Source: Bugulina stolonifera
Taxonomy: Eukaryota; Bryozoa; Gymnolaemata; Cheilostomatida; Bugulidae
DNA: 64,000 nt
Direction of reading: 5' to 3'
Assembly (NCBI GenBank): GCA_935421135.1
Contig: OW285188.1
Coordinates: forward strand, 12,129,233 to 12,193,232
Shown here: positions 13,262 to 26,518 of the stretch, in pieces
Layout of the letters: every line of letters starts with the position of its first letter
Position numbering within the stretch: position 1 is the first letter of the stretch
The notes under the pieces: generated by a model
What the model saw: only the letters and a program-made list of their open reading frames with translations
What the model was told of the DNA's origin: nothing
Databases searched by the model: none
Position numbers and translations under genes: made by a program

Positions 13262-13450
13262 ACACTGCTGGTGATGTAGCACAGAGGGTAGATAATAATG
13301 GCAGACTGTCGTTACCAAATAAGTCAGTGGATTTCGAGACCACTTAGTTTATAGTGGTGAGTGAGCTTTCCCAGGTTTCACCAACACTATTCAGTGACTG
13401 TCTGTTGTGACCCCAGAGTGAAGCATTTCTGCTACAAGGCCGTGATGTGG
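13262..13450 (+). repeat. Possible tRNA-derived SINE
   Basis: Between the convergent 3' ends lies a tRNA-like head: a box-A-like stretch around TAGCACAGAGGGTAGA (13277-13292) and a box-B-like stretch GGATTTCGAGACCA (13329-13342), followed by about 100 bases of tail. Box B carries one extra base compared with the consensus, so this would be an old, inactive copy. The remaining sequence of 12815-13600 shows nothing else recognisable. Confidence 0.4.
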
Positions 13451-13604
13451 TTGCTCTAGGTTAAAACACAAGTACATTATTACTCTTGTATAATTCTATC
13501 CACTTATGGTTGTACAATAATTATTTTGGAGCATTAGGAAAATAATAACTTGAAGTGCAGTTTACATACATGCAAAATAATATTGTTGCATTGTTCTACA
13601 TCTC

Positions 13605-14315
13605 TTTATTTACAAATTGTCAAAACAACTGTTTGACAAATAATCTTCAAAATAATACATTATGTTTAAACTACATTGTACAACATTGTTTTTAAAAATG
13701 TATAGCTAGCACATTCTGCCATAATAATATAATATAAAATTTCTTACACCCAAGGTGATGATAGCATGAGAAAACCCTTCAATAGTAAATTGTTCACTAA
13801 AATGTTCAAATTTGGATATTTCTAAGGTATATTTTCCCTTTGGCACTTCCGAATAACACTTTGACATGACAACTCCAAAACTGAACACGATGGAGGAAGC
13901 GGCATGCATTAGAGAAAACAAACCCACACTGTTTAGTTTAGTACTGTTTAGTATCCAAATGATTTGCATGAAGTTACAAAAACTGAAAGGTGACAAATGA
14001 AATTTCTATTTAAACTGTTCTCACACAGAAAAAATCATAGAAAAACGGAATGGTTATGATTAGTGACAAAATATTTTTAAGAATAATCATTAACATCAAA
14101 TAATCAGTTTCCATTTATCTACATTGTATGTAAAAATCTGAATGAGATTGAGTGACTTGACACAGCTGTATCAGCTTCAATCTTACAGTCTGCTGCCATA
14201 TATGAAACTCTGCACAAAATTGACCTACGGGAGTTGGCTCTTAGTCCAAATGGTTTGGTCATGGGTCATGATGAAAGACACAATGCACCGGTAAACCGAC
14301 AGCATGTAGAACTGT
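13605..14315 (-). other. Probable 3' UTR of the tousled-like kinase
   Basis: On the minus strand the kinase stop codon at 14316-14318 is followed by about 700 bases without recognisable coding sequence, up to an AATAAA at 13605-13610 (TTTATT on the plus strand). The transcript end is inferred from this hexamer only. Confidence 0.4.
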
Positions 14316-17300
14316 TCACGGCACGATAGAGGGGCTGGGAGACTGAGCCTCACTGGATGCCCTACAAGTAGAACAATACATACATATAGGATGCTAAAGT
14401 TTGTTTGGTTTCACACTCTAATACCGATAATATAAAGTGTGGAATAAATCACGAGGGGGAGGTTTCATAAGCTACTGATAAAATACAGTTATCCACGTTC
14501 GACACCTTCTCCCACTTACACTATTAGTAGTACAAAGTCTAAACAGAGAGGGTTGAGGAAGCAGCTAGCCAGTTAGTGCATACATTAACACCTACACACT
14601 AGGCAATAAAACTCCCAAGTACAAACACTCCTGATACTACACTGGTATGTTCCAATACGCTGGCACCAGTATAGAGAGTTACAAGTAACTCTTAAGGTAA
14701 AGATGTATATTGACGATGATACATTTTGAGCATTCCATAGAACAAAAAGATGGACAGCACACACAATCTAGGCGTAGTAATAACTACAGTGTACTTACCC
14801 TTTCCTGCTGTCTTTCATCGCATTTGCCTTTAAATAGTCCATATTAGAAAGCATGATGACATCTGGTCGCAGTTCCTTCCTGTATTGCAGACATTGCCTG
14901 ATGAAATTCTGCAAAATAAGGTGCATTGTATAATAACAAACTATTATATGTCTACATATACAATATTTACTGTATATAGTACATATTTGTTTTATTCGTG
15001 CACAAAGCATGGCTATTCCGAGTGGGGACAACTACTGTGTTATTGTTACACAACTCTTAACATTACTATTTAGACATAATTATATTACCCTACCAACAGC
15101 TAACCACTTCAAATATAGATTACGTTGCAGTAGTGTCCAGTACGTTAACCTCAGTGCATACATACCTTAGCCTCATTGCAGACGGGTGGTTTTGGAGGGA
15201 AGTCTACTTGTCGTGCATTCAGTATTGTGTTCTCCTCTAGTATAGCTGCCTGACTGAGGTTATGGCCAAACGGTTTTTTGCCGTAAAGACACTGGTAAAA
15301 TATGACACCAACACTCCACACGTCCACCTTGCTCGATATCTTAGGTGGTAGTTTACCAACCACAAAGCACTCTGGGGGTAAATACCTATATGGTGGGAAA
15401 AGTTACAGGGTTACAACTGAAGTACAGAGATATGGATTAGGGCTGATATAACACATGTGAATGTGTTATATTAAGAGCAGTGGAATGCTACAACTGTGCT
15501 ACCAGCTTCAGTGATATTATTGGTGAAAGTGATTGCCTTACCATAAATTGATTGTTACTCTCATTTTGATGTCTAGTTAGAAGACAAAACAATTCCCAAC
15601 TACACAATTTCTACCGTAAAACTACAAAATGTACCTCCATCAACATGGAAGTTACAAGTAATAGCAGCAGTGTGTTGGCCAGCCTTGGTACAATTACCAG
15701 TGAAGTACCTGCCCCCTGAGATGTGAGATATACTCATAGCTTACTTACCAGTGGGTACCTGCCCCCTGGGATGTGAGATATAGTCATAGCTGACTTACCA
15801 GTAGGTACCTGCCCCCTGGGATGTGAGATCCATACCAGAATCAGGACAGTACGTATCACCCTCCATGATTTTACTCAACCCAAAGTCTGTAATCTTAACC
15901 TCACCACACTGCTGACCTCTCATCAACAGGATATTCCCTGTAACCATGAAATGTTACACCTATGAACTACTATTTGCCTACACAGTCATTCCCTGTAACC
16001 ATGAAATGTTACACCCATGAACTACTAAATACACAGTCATTCTCCGTAACCATGAAATGGTATACCTATAAACTACTACATACACAATCATTCCCTGTAA
16101 CCATGAAATGGTACACCTATAAAATATCTACATTACATATATGAGTTATTTGCGGAAGGAATAGTGTCGACTGCAGCTCTTACCTGGCTTCAAGTCGTAG
16201 TGTATAATAGGAGGGTTGATTGAGTTGAGGTGACGCAATGCACTGACTATTTGTTGGACTATAGAGCGGGCTTCTCGTTCTGGGATGACTTTGTTTTGTT
16301 TAAGATAAAAGTCTAAATCGTTTCCATCACAGTATTCTAGCACAGTACAGAACCTGAACAGATGGGATACACATGAGAACGGTGAAACAATACAGAAGGA
16401 AGAGCGTGGATAGAGTAATGGGAGTCACACCCCCAATGCTGGGGATAGACCAGCCTGTCTAGCTAGTCATGAAATGCTAATTCAAACAAAAAAGAGATGT
16501 AAAGGCATTGCATATTCACATGGTATGATCGCCAATAGGAGTATCAAATGGAAATGGTATGCCTAGCCCACGTCAGTAATACTCTCTAGAACGGATGAAC
16601 TACTTACGAGTTAGTGTCAATCTCAAAAACATCAAATAACCGCACAATCCTGTCATGGTCCAGAGTTTTATGTATATTGTATTCCCGTAGAGCGTGCCTG
16701 AAATACAGCAAACATTCAGTATAGAACATTACACGGAACCAGTAGCTGAGCAAAGGATGGCATGTCTACTCTCAGGTTAGGAGACAGGAGGAGGAAAATG
16801 AACTGATGTGATAAGAACGGCCTGCAGACTTACTTAATATAGTTGGCTTTCTTCTCATCGTGCCAGTCTTTGTTGAGCTGATGTATCTTACAAGCTACAT
16901 ATCTCTGCTCCTTCATATCAAATGCCTGAGGTGATGCAATAAGACACATGTTAGAGATTGACATTGTAAAAGATACATGCGAGACTAGATATCATAATGA
17001 AAGGAAAGTCCATCTTTACTGAAAACCCTAAACTTCCAGCTCCATCTCAAATAGGATGAAAATAAGTGGCCTTCTTGGCACCGATTACACGTAGATAAAA
17101 TTCATAATAATACAGCTCCTAGTAGTGGTTGTTTGTAACAACGGAAGTTTCAGAGATCCACAAGTAAGTAGTAATAGTGGTGATGTATTATTGGCGCATT
17201 GATCAGTACAGTGGTAGTAAATACATGTGTATAGTAGGAACTGAGCCATTGATGTTCAAGTAACACGGATAGAAGTAAACGAGTGCACATGGGCCTCTAG

Positions 17301-20300
17301 CAACAAATAATAAACACAATTTCCTTTTGATTGCTGTGATCTGTTGCTATAGGCTCAATATGGTGTCCAGTTATTTCCATAAGCACTACTTCCACAAGCA
17401 ACGGCGCTGGGATACAGGCATTCACTTACTTTGTGCACTTCACTAAAGCCCCCTTTACCAAGAAGATTAAGAAGTAAGTATCTATCGTTGAGAGTAGGAT
17501 TGTCTTTAAACCTGCAGCAAAACCAAACATCATTGCGACTGTCCTTCATGCAGACTCAACAGGTTATTAAGCTTCAAGCTTATAATATGCAATTTAACTA
17601 TTCCTTCACCATCACTTCTATACACATATTGGAAACAAGCCAACAATGATAAATTATACTTAACGCATTGCCCGAGTCACATATAGGCTTACATATCACA
17701 CTAGTGATAAAGTACACAGTGCACTAATATACAATGTAAATGTGTATTGAGAAGTAAGATTCTTTTCATGGATCAGTATGGAGTACATTCACCTACAACT
17801 ATCCACATTATAGTCAGCTGTTTACATAATCTCTGACATCATTAGACAAGTATGGATGAAGGCCAACACTCCAACACACTGCTAAGGATGTACAAGTATA
17901 TGACTAGGTGACTTGAGTCACTAGTCCACTATGCAGTTCGGTGTAACTAGACCAAAGATATTGGGAAGGAACCTTATAAGCACCAAACAGGTGCCCCTGT
18001 CACTGTGGTATAGACCAGTAGGCCTAGCATTTGGTAAGCTGGATATAGAGGGTGAGTGATATTCACCCTTTAACTATCCTCTGATTATACCGCTGATAGA
18101 TTTGTCAACAATAGCAAACTTTTAGAAGACATCATGACACATACAGGATACACTAGAGCTAGTAAGCTACAAGTAGTCAATTACCTGCTGCTATCTTCAT
18201 TTTGTATGCGCTTCATCTCCCGTATATGTAGGTTACGTTCTCTCTCTAACTTCTCCAGCTCCACAGCAACTTCTGTGTCCTCTTTCTTCAAAGCTATCTG
18301 CCGCAACTTCAGGATTTCTTCTTGCATATGGTACTCCATCATTGTATACCTGAGCAGGAATATATTACATGGCATATACTAGTAGATACATTGTTAGTCA
18401 ACACAGGGCTAGTACTTTCATGTAGTAACCTAACAACAGTAACAAAACTAGTGACAGCAAGAAATGCTAAGAATTAACACATGGCAGACTAGTGCAGGTA
18501 TGAATAGTGCAGTTTCACATCTACTTGAGCACAAGTCTGCTCAAGGATTCATTTAAGCCTGTGATTTTCATGGAGAGATTACTTTGAGAGAGTAATCACA
18601 AGTTTGACACGAGTTGCAGCCAGTCACACTTACGGTTTATCACCGGGTTTCACAAAGTCTGTATTCTTTGGAGGTTTCTTTTTAGAAAGTAACTTTTTCT
18701 GTTTTTCGATGTCTTCCTTGCCCATGTTTATAACTTCCTGACGTCTAAAACGATTTACATACATGTGAAGGTGAATACAGTGAGTGCACCAGTATCAATT
18801 AAGTGACAGGTTAGCTGGTGGCTTGATGGGAGGGGTTGAAAGTCGTCTGGTCTATTTTGTTCATACCATAAATAATGCAATGAAAGAAACATGTTGGCCC
18901 AAAAGTGTCAATACCACAATGATTGAATAAATGCGTTTGGTATAATACCTAGAAAAGACAGTAACACAATATTGTTAAATGTGATAAATACCTTCAGGGA
19001 TTAGGGCTACTATAACAAAGGTACCAACTGTAGACGCAGTGCATTAATGGAGACCATACACATCTATAAACATATGGTTTAGGTCTGTGATGGGTACTTA
19101 CTTCATGAGCTCCTGAAAAGCGTACCCATCCACCCAATTCTCAACAAAAGTAGCACCTTGTCTGACTGTCTGAAAGTGACCGAGTCGCAATCGGTTCTCC
19201 ACATTCTTTTGCCTCACGTTCACTTTCTCTATTTTACTCTGCAGCAGAATCAAACACAGAGGTAGAAAATTCCAACTCAGTACGTCTAACCACACCGTGC
19301 TCTCATGATAGAAAATGTAAAAATGCAATTAGGTCACGCCACCAGGAGCATAGCCTTAACGATACAATGAATATATCGAGAAGACAGGTGCAAAACTTCT
19401 CTATAATATAACAATAGTACATACTTGAGCAAAGCAAAGCAAAGCAAACTCACTTTATCCTTGAGTAAGGTTTTATTTAATTCCAAACATCGGTTTAAAA
19501 TATTTTTTTGTTTTTCTATATGATTTTGGAGAGTAGAGATTTGTTTTTCCAGCTCGTCATTCCTTTTATTTAAATCTTGAATTTCTTCATCCTACAACAA
19601 TGTATACATGTGCATGTAATTTCAATATTGTGGCATATCAACATTTATCCTGTATGCATAATCAACTTAATACATTCTGTAATATAATTCAAAAGAACTC
19701 TAAAATACTCTGATATATGGTACAAGCAAGACTAGGACCAGAGAATAACATCTCTATTATTATTAGTGAAAATTAGGAAAGTTCTAGAACCATAACACTA
19801 ACACAATACCTTCTTATCCAACTCAGCATCATGGACGGAGACTGAATGAAAGCTGTTGGACAAGGCATCAGGATGAAGTCGCTGAAACAATAACCATAAC
19901 ATCAATGACACACTCTCATATCTTGAACGCCCATGAGACAAATTGTGGGTAAGTGTACAAAAAGTTGTTATTAAACTCGTTGGCCACTTCAGAACGATTG
20001 ATTGTTCTCAGTGATTTTTCTGAACTCTAATAGAGCTCTACAGCACAGGGGCTTATTACAACATTCACTGACAATAATAATGGGCCTATTTCTCACTTGC
20101 CATCGTTTGGCTAGTTACAAAATGGATAAGTTTTATAAGCACCTTATATTTGCGTTTATCTGCTATCTTATATCAGATAATAGCTAGATCACCCACTTAA
20201 ATCACCAGATTAAAATTCAAGTATTGAAATTTATTGATTTTATTGCTGAATTCCAATCACCTCGTGCTCGAAGACCTTCACCTCTGGTACTCGTTAATAA

Positions 20301-23300
20301 AACGTTAACACTCTCACCGAGAACATAACTCCAGATTATGCAGTGAACACAAGAACACAACTCCTAATAAATAAACGAACGCTCAGGAAAAACAATGGTG
20401 AACGAATGTTCAAGATTCGATAGTGTCGTTTATCTCCTCATTCACCTTATTCCCTACATGAATAATTACTGCATATTCAATCACAAGTACGAGCTACAGG
20501 TAGTACAATACACATAGATATCTGGGACTGTATACCAGTCTATGTGGACCCAATTGATAGTTCTCCACTATTTTGGACACACATGAGCTTGTTATACAAT
20601 GTACTTTATAAGTACAGCCAAGTATCGAGTATAGGGGGAAATGCATAAGACTAACTCACAGTGGAATTTAGAAGTGAACTTGTCTCCCCATTGCTGGTGA
20701 ACGCTGGGGCCGAGCTAACCGTGCTCACGGCACTCAATGAGGCTAAAGACATTGTGGAGCCCCGTGGAGGAGACCCGCTCTACAACATACAAAAGTAGCT
20801 TCATAACATTTCATAGTAGATGCTATAGTACGCAAGCAGTATGTCAGTACACTGCAGAACTGTCAGTGGAAGTCAGCTCATACGAATACAATATTGGGGT
20901 CAGCCTCTACAAAACCAGAGACGGTGAATACACTGTACAGTCATTAACCTTAGAGATAATAGTGAAAGCCCATTCATAAAATCAATATTATAGCTTCACA
21001 CGACAAAGTTAAATTTCATATTACAGAACAAGTGTATGGAGATTTGTCTACAATTGTCACTCCCATCACACTCATGGTTGTTACCAGAACAAACTTATAG
21101 TAAGCATATGAGGCTAGCCAAACGCTCATTGCATTACAGGGCTTAGCTCAGAATTCATAGCAAATACTAGAGATTAATGGAAATGTAACAATACTATGCA
21201 AGCCAAGCAATGCTTTCATATAGAAGGCTACTAACTAACTAGTGTGTGTATAGCATTTTGTAATAAAATGATCACCCACACAACAAACTTATGGATGGAA
21301 AAATCCACTACACTACAACTAAACTAAGCATCAGGATAATCAATGGAGAGAGTATTATTTATAAAAGCCTAAGGTGTAGTAATTGACAATAGACAGATTG
21401 GTTGTGCTATAGATCACTGCTACTCACTACATGACTGTGCATACACCTTCTATACACTGACTAAAGATAACACACAACAGTTTAGGTGTTCAACTAATAA
21501 CTCTACACAAACAATGTTGTGGCTACTGCAGCTATGAAGCCACAACAACAACACAAATATCTGAATGAATGTGCAGGCTTGCAGCTCATATCCAGGGTTG
21601 TTGAACCAAGACAAAAGAGAATATACATGAAGTGTAAATAGATAGTGCAAACCATGTATATAGCCATATGTATAGCCATGTCTACCAGCCAGCCATCAAG
21701 CCCAGAGAGCTAGCTGGCACTACACTTTGACAGTAACTTACTTTGTTGGCACCAGATGCAGCTGGAGATGCAGCCTTCTCTCTGGCACCTTTGCTGGAAT
21801 CGGATTTTCCCCTGCGAGGGCTTGTTCCAGTCTGAAATATAGCACAGAAGATAATGCAATAAGACAGATGCATCTATATTGATATTATTATTATTTCACA
21901 TATATATACATGTATACACGTTAGGTTAATATACATTTAGATGTATACAGTACCAGCTGTATTCATTTCATACTAGTACAAATATGTATATAATGAGACA
22001 TTCCGTAACACTCAGGCTGTCATCTACTGCTGGTGAGTCAAAGCCGTGAAACTCATAGCCATAGTACGCAGTGTATATGTATGTACCATTACAATGTACA
22101 AGCATATTTATATACACAAGGAAATGTTAAATTCCTACTCATCAATATGAAACAGCATGCAGTATTTAGTACTTTAAACTCACAGCAAGCAGTATTTAGT
22201 ACTTTAAACTCACAGCAAGCAGTATTTAGTACTTTAAACTCACAGCAAGCAGTATTTAGTACTTTAAACTCACAGCAAGCAGTATTTAGTACTTTAAACT
22301 CACAGCAAGCAGTACCTAGTAATCTACACTCACCTTGAAATATTCTGCAATCTTCTTGTTGGGATGGTCTTGTTTGGTTGATTTGGCTGAAAATAACAAA
22401 AAATATAAACTAATCCTGTTAAGTACTTTATCAACACGTCTATTGTAGGTCATGTGATGTTGCAAGAATGATACAGTCAGTCAGTCAGTCAGTCAGTCAG
22501 TGAGTCAGTCAGTCGACTATAAAGTGATATGTTATACTAACATGGCAGTGGTTGATTGTCTGCATCGGCAGAAGCACCTTTACGCTTCCTTGGTTTCTTT
22601 TCTGTAGTGGCTTGTTTCTAGAAAACCACGAGTGAGAATATAAGCTTCCTATTAGTGCACAAATATATAGGACTTGACAGTGCTTTACAGATTGCTATGC
22701 AAAATCTCAAAATATAAAATCTATTGAAACCCAGAAAATTAGGAGCGTGCAAACAAACCAGAGGATCTAGTTATTCCCAGGTTAAAACTAAAATAAAGAC
22801 ATGTTAGAAAATGATCTGTACGTAAAAGATAGATATTATTAGGGTGGCCAACATGCATGTGTGTGCTAGCTAATGCCCCACATTCAGAGCTGAATACTAC
22901 ATCCCATATTTGGCAGACTGACTATGTGAATATGATTCCCACAACTTCTACTTAGTATTAATGGGCTGGTAGGCTTAGCTAATGTACCCAATGCAATCTA
23001 ATCATGCAACGGATGGTAGATTACTGTGACGTAACAAAGAAACATGGAAGCTACTGAGTCAACTGAAGGAGGTAGTGATTACATTGATGTGAAGTATAAT
23101 TATTATCAAAATACAGCCAGCTGATCCAGGCAACTACATACACCACTGCTATGCAGCAGTTCATCCCCGGCTAGGCTAGCTCACAGCCAATCAATAACAA
23201 TTACAACAGTGTTAGCATCCATTGATCATTATTCTATCACCAATTTGATACAATGGCATTGAGCATGCAAAAGTGGGCACAATAATGCTCAGTGGACAGA

Positions 23301-24579
23301 CACCCAGTGGAATGAGTGAGACCAGAGTGAGTGAGTTACTAGTACTTTTAGTAACAGAGTACAACACATAAAGCTGTAATAAAGATTCACTTCCAGGAAT
23401 ATCATCAGTGCTGGTTGATAGTTGAACACTGCAGAGAGAGCGTTAGATATCTGGGAATAAATTTTTACAGCAACAGATTATACCAGTTTCCAAAACATGA
23501 AAATTAGCTGCACATACCACATTTACAACTCCAGCAGTTGTAGTACTAGCATTAGTGGTGACAGTTGGAGGAGGCTCACAAACCGGCAACTATAAAATAG
23601 TGCACAACTTTGGGATTAGTTCTGACAAATTTCTATTATATTACGTGTTCACTACAGACTAGATGTAGAAGTACATGTATAAATAATAATGGCTGTGCAA
23701 CGTATAGGTCTCCAAACCCCACCCTGTCCGGTGATTAGAATAATACTTCAGTAACCACAGTGGTCAATAAGTATTGCAGTTTGGCAACAAAACACCAGCT
23801 TGTATTATTTCCCAATGGCAGTGGAAAATTACCAGAAATAAATTAGTGCTAGAAGAATCTAATATAGCAGTGTTACTAATTATACTACCAATGTACAATG
23901 AATATCAACAACATAATTATTTCTATATCTAAGCTATTAGTTAGGCCTAATGAAACAGTACATTCTAGGCCCAGTTTTTAAGTTATAATGGACTCGGAGA
24001 CTGATTCCCCACTTACCACAGCTTCTCTTGAACCATCTCCAGAACTTGCACTTCCCCGGCTATTAGCATTAGCTGGTATCTGTGACGGAACGTTACCACT
24101 ACCAACAGCATCATTTTGTGCACCAGTGGTGGTTTGACTAGGTGTGGACGCACCAAAGAAGTTGCCAGAGTTCACCGATCGACCGGATGAACTAACTACA
24201 GAATGAGGCGGGAGCATCTCCTGTAACAGGACGTTACTGTACAAGTTGTGAGACGTAATATAGGACAAGCTAGTATACTATCATGTGCACTTGTATTTTT
24301 AAAATCAATAATACAAATGTATTAAAAACTGTAGAATTCTCAAATAATACGATGACCAATTATTTCAAACCTAGAACCAAACTGATAAATGAGAAGTCTA
24401 CATACGATGTTGTTATGGCAAGTAGAGTGGATACAATGTGGTTGGGGCAAGTAGAGTGAACATTTTACCTTGTTACTACCAGTTTTCTTTTGCATCAAAA
24501 ACCTTGCTTCAAATAACTCTTTTTTGCGTGGATCTAGTTGAGGCAGGTGCTCCATGGGTGTATTTATAAGACGTAGCAA
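14316..24579 (-). CDS. TLK: Tousled-like serine/threonine kinase (complete, 20 exons)
   Basis: Nuclear kinase; animal TLKs phosphorylate the histone chaperone ASF1 in chromatin assembly and repair. Exons (coding order): 24579-24469, 24220-24017, 23589-23518, 22617-22542, 22386-22334, 21831-21742, 20779-20660, 19881-19810, 19591-19454, 19238-19102, 18744-18634, 18349-18185, 17511-17430, 16925-16834, 16697-16608, 16353-16184, 15937-15799, 15385-15166, 14908-14799, 14361-14316. Total 2298 nt, 765 residues, the length of vertebrate TLK1/2. The N-terminus has the TLK motif [13 protein letters not shown], then a Ser/Thr-rich stretch and a basic nuclear-localisation-like KKPRKRK. Coiled coils lie around residues 268-360 and 360-449. 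Kinase domain ~455-740: GKGGFSEV (468-475), VACKIH (Lys490), HYDLKP (589-594), DFG (612-614), [13 protein letters not shown]. All catalytic residues are intact. Several exon edges sit in tandem repeats. Exons 23518-23589 and 22542-22617 rest on frame and splice signals. Confidence 0.95.
15692..15840 (-). repeat. Tandem triplication of the 3' end and donor of the TLK DFG exon
   Basis: A 50-bp unit containing the last 30 or so exon bases (CAGGGGGCAGGTACC...ACTG), the donor GTAAGT and about 20 intron bases is present three times on the minus strand. The real donor is at 15793-15798; an intact copy lies at 15743-15748 and a third (GTAATT) at 15692-15697. The two extra copies lie inside the intron. 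Confidence 0.85.
15933..16125 (-). repeat. Four tandem copies of the acceptor of the TLK DFG exon
   Basis: A unit of 51-55 bp carrying GTTACAG followed by GGAAT (the exon start) begins at 15933, 15988, 16039 and 16090 on the plus strand. The copy at 15933 is the true exon edge (exon ends at 15937); the other three lie upstream in the intron as decoy acceptors. The copy at 16039 reads GGAGA instead of GGGAA after the AG. Confidence 0.85.
22153..22332 (-). repeat. Six 30-bp units carrying a TLK splice donor
   Basis: Units begin at 22153, 22183, 22213, 22243, 22273 and 22303; the middle ones are identical and the last is diverged. On the minus strand each unit contains CTGTGAGT. The array ends exactly at the donor GTGAGT (22328-22333) of TLK exon 22334-22386, so five perfect pseudo-donors follow the real one. 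Confidence 0.9.
22474..22514. repeat. (CAGT)n microsatellite
   Basis: About ten tandem CAGT tetramers, with one CAGTGAGT variant, in a TLK intron. A second CAGT-rich tract lies at 33121-33160 in a DHX9 intron. Confidence 0.9.
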
Positions 24580-25942
24580 CTACTACACTCACAATTCCTG
24601 CCTGGAAAATTGCATAAATAACCATATCTACATTCTACAGGAATACACAGGTTGATGGTAATCTAATAGTACGAGTGCCAATGATCACAATTCAGAATTT
24701 AATACAAACCCAAGTAATGGTATTTAGCCTGTCCAATCACCTTCTATGTTTAGAATGACCCCATGACGGGTCGCTAGCTATCAATTGTCAGTATAGTCCA
24801 GGATATTTGTATTGAACCTAAAAGATATAGCATTTCCTGTTAAACAAAAGCCACAATGCAACATTGAGCTAAAGAGGAGCTGCAAAGCCAACCGTTTTAT
24901 CAACGAAGCATTGCTTCCATAACCGTGGAACATCTCGCGTGCTCCAAATTCTGGTCAAATCAATTATCATCATAAATCATCGAAGTGCAATATACACTCG
25001 GACCATACAACTGTTACTGATACAACGGGAGAGCTGCTCAATAGAAAGGAAATTAGATATTTATCTACATGTAAATAGAAAGCTTTAAACATAACATTAC
25101 TTGACATGGACGTGCCTGTGAGTGGGTACTGGGCAGTGACTACACCAATACATCTGCAACTTTGTGTCGGTATGGTACAGTTACCTGGAGGAAGTCCAAA
25201 TCAAAAAGTACCCGAGCATTTTCCTTTTCTTAACAGTTTAAAAGCAAAAAGCTTGGTAAATTTGTAAATAACTTATCCAAAGTTTAGCTTACGTCAAAAC
25301 ATGACCGAAATTTTAAATAATCTCAATGCACAGGCCTATTAGATTGCTAGTCAAATCACAAAATATCCCGAAGATACAGCCAGTAAAAACTTGACTGTTA
25401 ACTGTTTGATATTAAACCATCGTGCTGCTAATGTATGATACTTTCACTCCCCCTTCACTTAGGAACGAAACAAACTGCTGTATTTTGGATAATCTCCATT
25501 TTGTACACTTGGTACTGGTGGCACAGTTCCCATACTGCCGTACAATAGGGAGCTCTAAATGCTTCGCCTTGACCACTCTTTTATCAGTATGGGTTGAAAA
25601 ATTTAGAATTGATAACAGCACCACAATATTTGGTCCCTTGCCCCCGACTTATGTGGGTAAGATAAATCATGTGGTGATTTGTTGAAAATTCAACAGACAA
25701 GTGTAAAACTTGCAAACAGCCCAAGCTGACACCATGATCAATTCTAGTTGGCAGATCAGTTAGGCCAATATAAAACGAACAATTGGTTAGAACAAAACAT
25801 GGAACCCTACAGAATGTCAACATGGCTGGTAATTCAGAAAATTATATGACAGACTTGTAATAACCTTATGTTTCTGTTAGTATGTAGGCTATAGGCCTAC
25901 ATATTGATATATCTATTTTTAAAGGGACGGTAATCTTAATAT
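24580..25942. other. Region upstream of TLK, no gene recognised
   Basis: About 1.36 kb 5' of the TLK start codon. Short open frames on both strands around 25412-25823 overlap each other and resemble no family known to me. The TLK promoter should lie here, but I see no clear TATA box. Some 5' UTR or an upstream non-coding exon near 24580-24620 is possible. Confidence 0.4.
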
Positions 25943-26518
25943 CTAGACCCAATTCCATTGCTGCCCTCCGATTTCTTTATGTGTCCAATTTTTTCATAAA
26001 ACGACTTGCATTCTCATTCGCGAATCATTCTAAGCAAATTCGTGAAGAGAGCCTATCCTGACCAGAGTTTAGCCTCACGGCGTAATATCATTAGGCCATA
26101 GAAATCCCTCTTCTGAAACAATGTTGATCATGTTGTGTTGGTGGCGACCAACGGAGAAAACAAGGCCCAATAATACGCTGATAATATCACATGACATGTA
26201 TTTGCATGTGATTGGCAATCCTCTCCTTCACTAGACCCAATTCCATTGCTGCCCTCCGATTTCTTTATGTGTCCAATTTTTTCATAAAACGACTTGCATT
26301 CTCATTCGCGAATCATTCTAAGCAAATTCGTGAAGAGAGCCTATCCTGACCAGAGTTTAGCCTCACGGCGTAATATCATTAGGCCATAGAAATCCCTCTT
26401 CTGAAACAATGTTGATCATGTTGTGTTGGTGGCGACCAACGGAGAAAACAAGGCCCAATAATACGCTGATAATATCACATGACATGTATTTGCATGTGAT
26501 TGGCAATCCTCTCCTTCA
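25943..26518. repeat. 288-bp direct tandem duplication
   Basis: Copy 1 (25943-26230) and copy 2 (26231-26518) appear identical base for base on reading. Each copy ends with an octamer-like ATTTGCAT followed by an inverted CCAAT box (ATTGGC). No open frame runs through. Identity of the copies implies a recent duplication or an assembly artefact. Confidence 0.9.

Noticed and set aside
13706..13996. 96-codon minus-strand open frame
   Set aside because: It lies in the inferred 3' UTR of TLK, has no recognisable motif and no splice partner.
22153..22332. CRISPR-like array of 30-bp units
   Set aside because: Units are contiguous with no spacers, and the DNA is eukaryotic; it is a plain tandem repeat at a splice donor.
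25412..25823. Overlapping short frames on both strands
   Set aside because: Mutually overlapping, no family resemblance, no promoter or splice context.
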